NCBI RefSeq assembly: GCF_029989365.1
Contig: NZ_JAPRAQ010000007.1
Span: 62,001 to 126,000, forward strand
Direction of reading: 5' to 3'
DNA from: Bradyrhizobium sp. Arg816
GTDB taxonomy: Bacteria; Pseudomonadota; Alphaproteobacteria; Rhizobiales; Xanthobacteraceae
DNA: 64,000 nucleotides
Numbering within the stretch: position 1 is the first letter of the stretch; each line of letters starts with the position of its first letter. This document shows, one piece after another, positions 62,215-64,000 of this stretch. A program made the position numbers and the translations under genes. The notes beneath the pieces were generated by a model that worked only from the letters and a program-made list of their open reading frames with translations, had not been told where the DNA came from and ran no database searches.

Positions 62215-62239
62215 GGAACCTTAGCCTTGTCTGCTCATT
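62215..62239 (+). promoter_or_regulatory. weak EcfG-like promoter, divergent
   Basis: GGAAC (62215-62219), 16 bp, CATT (62236-62239), 48 bp before ATG 62287. The -10 is poor. With the opposite promoter it forms the inverted repeat GGTTCC-N8-GGAACC. Confidence 0.35.
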
Positions 62240-62286
62240 GCCCCGGCAGATGGCGAAATTTGCGTCATCCCATTCAGGGGATAAAA

Positions 62287-63126
62287 ATGATTGATACCGT
62301 CGTAGTCGCGCCCGGCGACTCGGGAGCATCTTCTCTGTCAGGCGTTTCCTGGCCTTCAATCGTCGCTGGCGCCGTCGTCGCCTGCGCGATGACGCTCGTC
62401 CTCATCGCGTTCGGGACAGGGCTTGGCCTTAGCGTCGTCTCGCCGTGGGCGGGGTCCGGCATATCGGCAACGACCTTCAAGATCACGACCGGGCTTTATC
62501 TAATCGTCATCGCCATGATTTCCTCGTCGCTCGGGGGCTATATTGCGGGCCGGCTGAGGTCGGGCTGGGACGGCGTCGAGCGTGACGAAGTCTACTTTCG
62601 GGATACGGCCCATGGTTTTGTCGCCTGGGCGCTTGCGTCAGTCCTTGGCGCTGCGCTTTTGGCCACCCCGGCGACGAGCCTTGTCAGCAGCGCGGTGACA
62701 GGCGCAAGCCAGGGCGCAGCATCAAACGCCGCCCAGTCCGCGGGTCCGATGGACGGCTATGTCGACACGCTTTTGCGCGGCGACCCCGCGGCACAGGGCC
62801 AGAACGCAAATCCCGCCGACACGCGCAGCGAGGTGACGCGCCTGTTCACCCGCAGTTTCCGCAACGGCGGCGATCTCAAGGGTCCGGATCGTGAGTACGC
62901 GGCAAAGGTCGTGGCCACGCGAACCGGACTCAGCCAGGCGGATGCGGAGAAGCGCGTCAATGATGTGGTTACTCAGATCAAGGCGGACGCCGACGCCGCG
63001 CGCAAGGCTACGGCTGCCCTCGCCTTCTGGATTACGGCTTCGCTACTTCTCGGCGCATTCTGCGCAAGTCTTGCAGCCACCGAAGGCGGCGGCCTTCGCG
63101 ACGGCACCTGGAAACTCCGTCGCTAA
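62287..63126 (+). CDS. four-helix membrane protein of unknown function
   Basis: A 279-residue protein. Membrane helices lie at about 20-50 (VSWPSIVAGAVVACAMTLVLIAFGTGLGLS), 65-88 (ITTGLYLIVIAMISSSLGGYIAGRL), 112-135 (GFVAWALASVLGAALLATPAT) and 245-265 (ALAFWITASLLLGAFCASLAATEGG). Between the last two is a periplasmic or cytosolic domain with TRTGLSQADAEKRVNDVVTQIKAD, which is homologous-looking to a common rhizobial membrane family. Start ATG 62287. It is followed by a 22-residue miniprotein. Confidence 0.75.
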   Translation: MIDTVVVAPGDSGASSLSGVSWPSIVAGAVVACAMTLVLIAFGTGLGLSVVSPWAGSGISATTFKITTGLYLIVIAMISSSLGGYIAGRLRSGWDGVERDEVYFRDTAHGFVAWALASVLGAALLATPATSLVSSAVTGASQGAASNAAQSAGPMDGYVDTLLRGDPAAQGQNANPADTRSEVTRLFTRSFRNGGDLKGPDREYAAKVVATRTGLSQADAEKRVNDVVTQIKADADAARKATAALAFWITASLLLGAFCASLAATEGGGLRDGTWKLRR

Positions 63127-63141
63127 CTGAAAGGAAAGATC

Positions 63142-63210
63142 ATGCCCATTCTCTTATGGTTACTTGGAATCCCGATCCCGCTCATCATTCTGATCCTCCT
63201 ATTGAGGTGA
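63142..63210 (+). CDS. 22-residue membrane miniprotein
   Basis: MPILLWLLGIPIPLIILILL plus LR: one hydrophobic helix, with AAGGAAAG 4-5 nt before the ATG, 15 bp after the larger membrane gene. I know near-identical short frames from Rhizobiales, usually unannotated or as small hypothetical proteins. Confidence 0.6.
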   Translation: MPILLWLLGIPIPLIILILLLR

Positions 63211-63268
63211 GGGATAAATTCCGCGGCCGATGCAGTTGCTAAAACCGCCGGCATTGCTTTGAAATCGA

Positions 63269-63303
63269 GCTCAGTGCGGCCGAGATTTCCGGCCGCACTG
63301 AGC
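63269..63303. terminator. perfect 13-bp hairpin
   Basis: GCTCAGTGCGGCC (63269-63281) pairs perfectly with GGCCGCACTGAGC (63291-63303) across a 9-nt loop. No U-run follows, so it may be a rho-dependent or bidirectional terminator or an mRNA-stabilising hairpin. Confidence 0.65.
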
Positions 63304-63466
63304 GGTTGAGGCAGCGCCTAACGCGGCCTGAGCTCTGGCCGCGCGATTAACGGATGTTATACAGAATGTAATGAGCCATCCTCAGTTCGTGCGCGCCTTC
63401 CGCAAGATACCTGCGCCGGTCTTTGCCGGCTGCCCTTTGAGCGATGGAAGAGTTGCTTTAGTTGCG

Positions 63467-63840
63467 CTACTTCTTAGCGGGAGGGCCGCTCTTGTTTCCC
63501 GGGAGTCCCTTCACGCCCGAGCTGTCCTGCTGCTGCACAGCCTGATTGCTCCCGTCGTCGTGGCGTTCGCGGGAGGTCCGTTCTTCCCGCCCGGGGCGCC
63601 GCTTACACCTGTTCCCGAATTTTGCACGCTCGGCTGTCCGGCTGTGTTGCCGCCCATCTGACCAGGCATGTTATCAGATCCAGCCTTCTGGTCACCGACA
63701 ACGCCGGACGCTCCTGAATTCTTGGTCTTGATGCCTTTATCCGCTTCCTCCTGCACCTGGGCCGGGGAAGTTTGCTGCGCGAAGGCGGGCACAGCCGTCA
63801 CCGCAAGCAGAGCCGAAAACATCAAGGTTGAAATCCGCAT
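63467..63840 (-). pseudogene. secreted Gly/Pro/Ser-rich protein with C-terminal frameshift
   Basis: A signal peptide MRISTLMFSALLAVTAVPAF (cut at FA-QQ) is followed by EEADKGIKTKNSGASGVVGDQKAGSDNMPGQMGG and a GPPAN repeat. In the starting frame the protein ends in IRLCSSRTARA at 63511, but the expected repeat DGSNQAVQQQDSSGVKGLPGNKSGPPAKK lies in another frame ending at 63467. One base was gained or lost near 63550. GGGGAGG precedes the ATG. Unknown role. Confidence 0.65.
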
Positions 63841-64000
63841 GATCTGTCCTCCCCGGTTTAAGTGCCTGACAACTCTCGAGGCGACATTTCCTAATGCCGA
63901 GCAAATATTCTTTAAGGGTGCAACGCGATAGCCTTAACCAGAACGCCGCGCCGCTCAGGCGCTTCGGAGCCAGTCCGTTTGGTGCGGCTCAGGATCGGCT
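63841..64000. other. window end, no gene seen
   Basis: The promoter region of the secreted protein gene is likely here. No further gene can be supported before the window ends. Confidence 0.3.

Noticed and set aside
1-64000. CRISPR array, tRNA or rRNA genes
   Set aside because: No regularly spaced direct repeats and no cloverleaf-like or rRNA-like segments were seen on reading.

Overview
The window reads as chromosome of an alphaproteobacterium of the Bradyrhizobium/Rhodopseudomonas group. This rests on GC-rich codon use, the small families present (DUF3551, DUF2934, DUF892, DUF6894-like), a ROSE-type RNA thermometer in front of an Hsp20 gene, GGAAC-N16/17-CGTT-type promoters of the EcfG general stress sigma factor, and a CoxMNOP-like alternative oxidase cluster. 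No tRNA, rRNA or CRISPR array was seen.

Layout. (1) 1-8.9 kb is accessory DNA: a small serine recombinase (1223-1873), an HGG-motif zinc-finger-like protein, and a compact minus-strand operon AlpA-like regulator > ParB-like protein > small protein > primase-polymerase/AAA helicase (5979 down to 2515). A second AlpA-type gene and a decayed partial copy diverge from it. This looks like the replication and control module of a satellite-like or integrative element. (2) 8.5-19 kb is mostly decayed spacer with scattered genes: small hypotheticals, a Gly-rich secreted protein, a two-PAS histidine kinase, a winged-helix/TolB/TPR regulator and an unknown membrane protein, plus degenerate repeats and a DUF1214 remnant. 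(3) 19-23.5 kb is a metabolic patch: LysR regulator divergent from a sterol desaturase-type hydroxylase, a Bfd-type [2Fe-2S] protein, a coniferyl-aldehyde-dehydrogenase-like enzyme and an SDR. (4) 24.1-32.9 kb is a ruined prophage or integrated element: terminase fragment, frameshifted portal gene, resolvase with a putative res site, AlpA-like gene and a broken tyrosine integrase at the right edge. (5) 33.1-63.8 kb is a stress and respiration island: a DUF3618/holin-like membrane operon, a thioredoxin-reductase-like flavoprotein, a low-affinity iron permease, FdhD, an alternative heme-copper oxidase (cytochrome c, CoxB with fused haem c, CoxA, CoxC, CtaG, two more cytochromes c), a YdeP/FdhF-type molybdo-oxidoreductase, DUF72, an AI-2E-type transporter, a split Crp/Fnr regulator, an SDR, Hsp20, DUF892, a Gsp17M-like protein, an RNase HII variant, DUF1003, a second iron permease and several very short genes.

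How the genes fit together. Many region 5 genes have an upstream match to the EcfG promoter (fdhD, ydeP/fdhF-like, DUF72, DUF3618, both iron permeases, DUF892, a PepSY-like protein, an SDR), so the block is probably a general-stress regulon island. FdhD probably sulfurates the molybdenum cofactor of the YdeP-like enzyme. The oxidase subunit I lacks the usual D-pathway Asp and K-pathway Lys/Thr at the positions where I align them. At least five genes carry single-base-type frameshifts whose conserved continuation lies in another frame. These are either sequencing errors or active gene decay.
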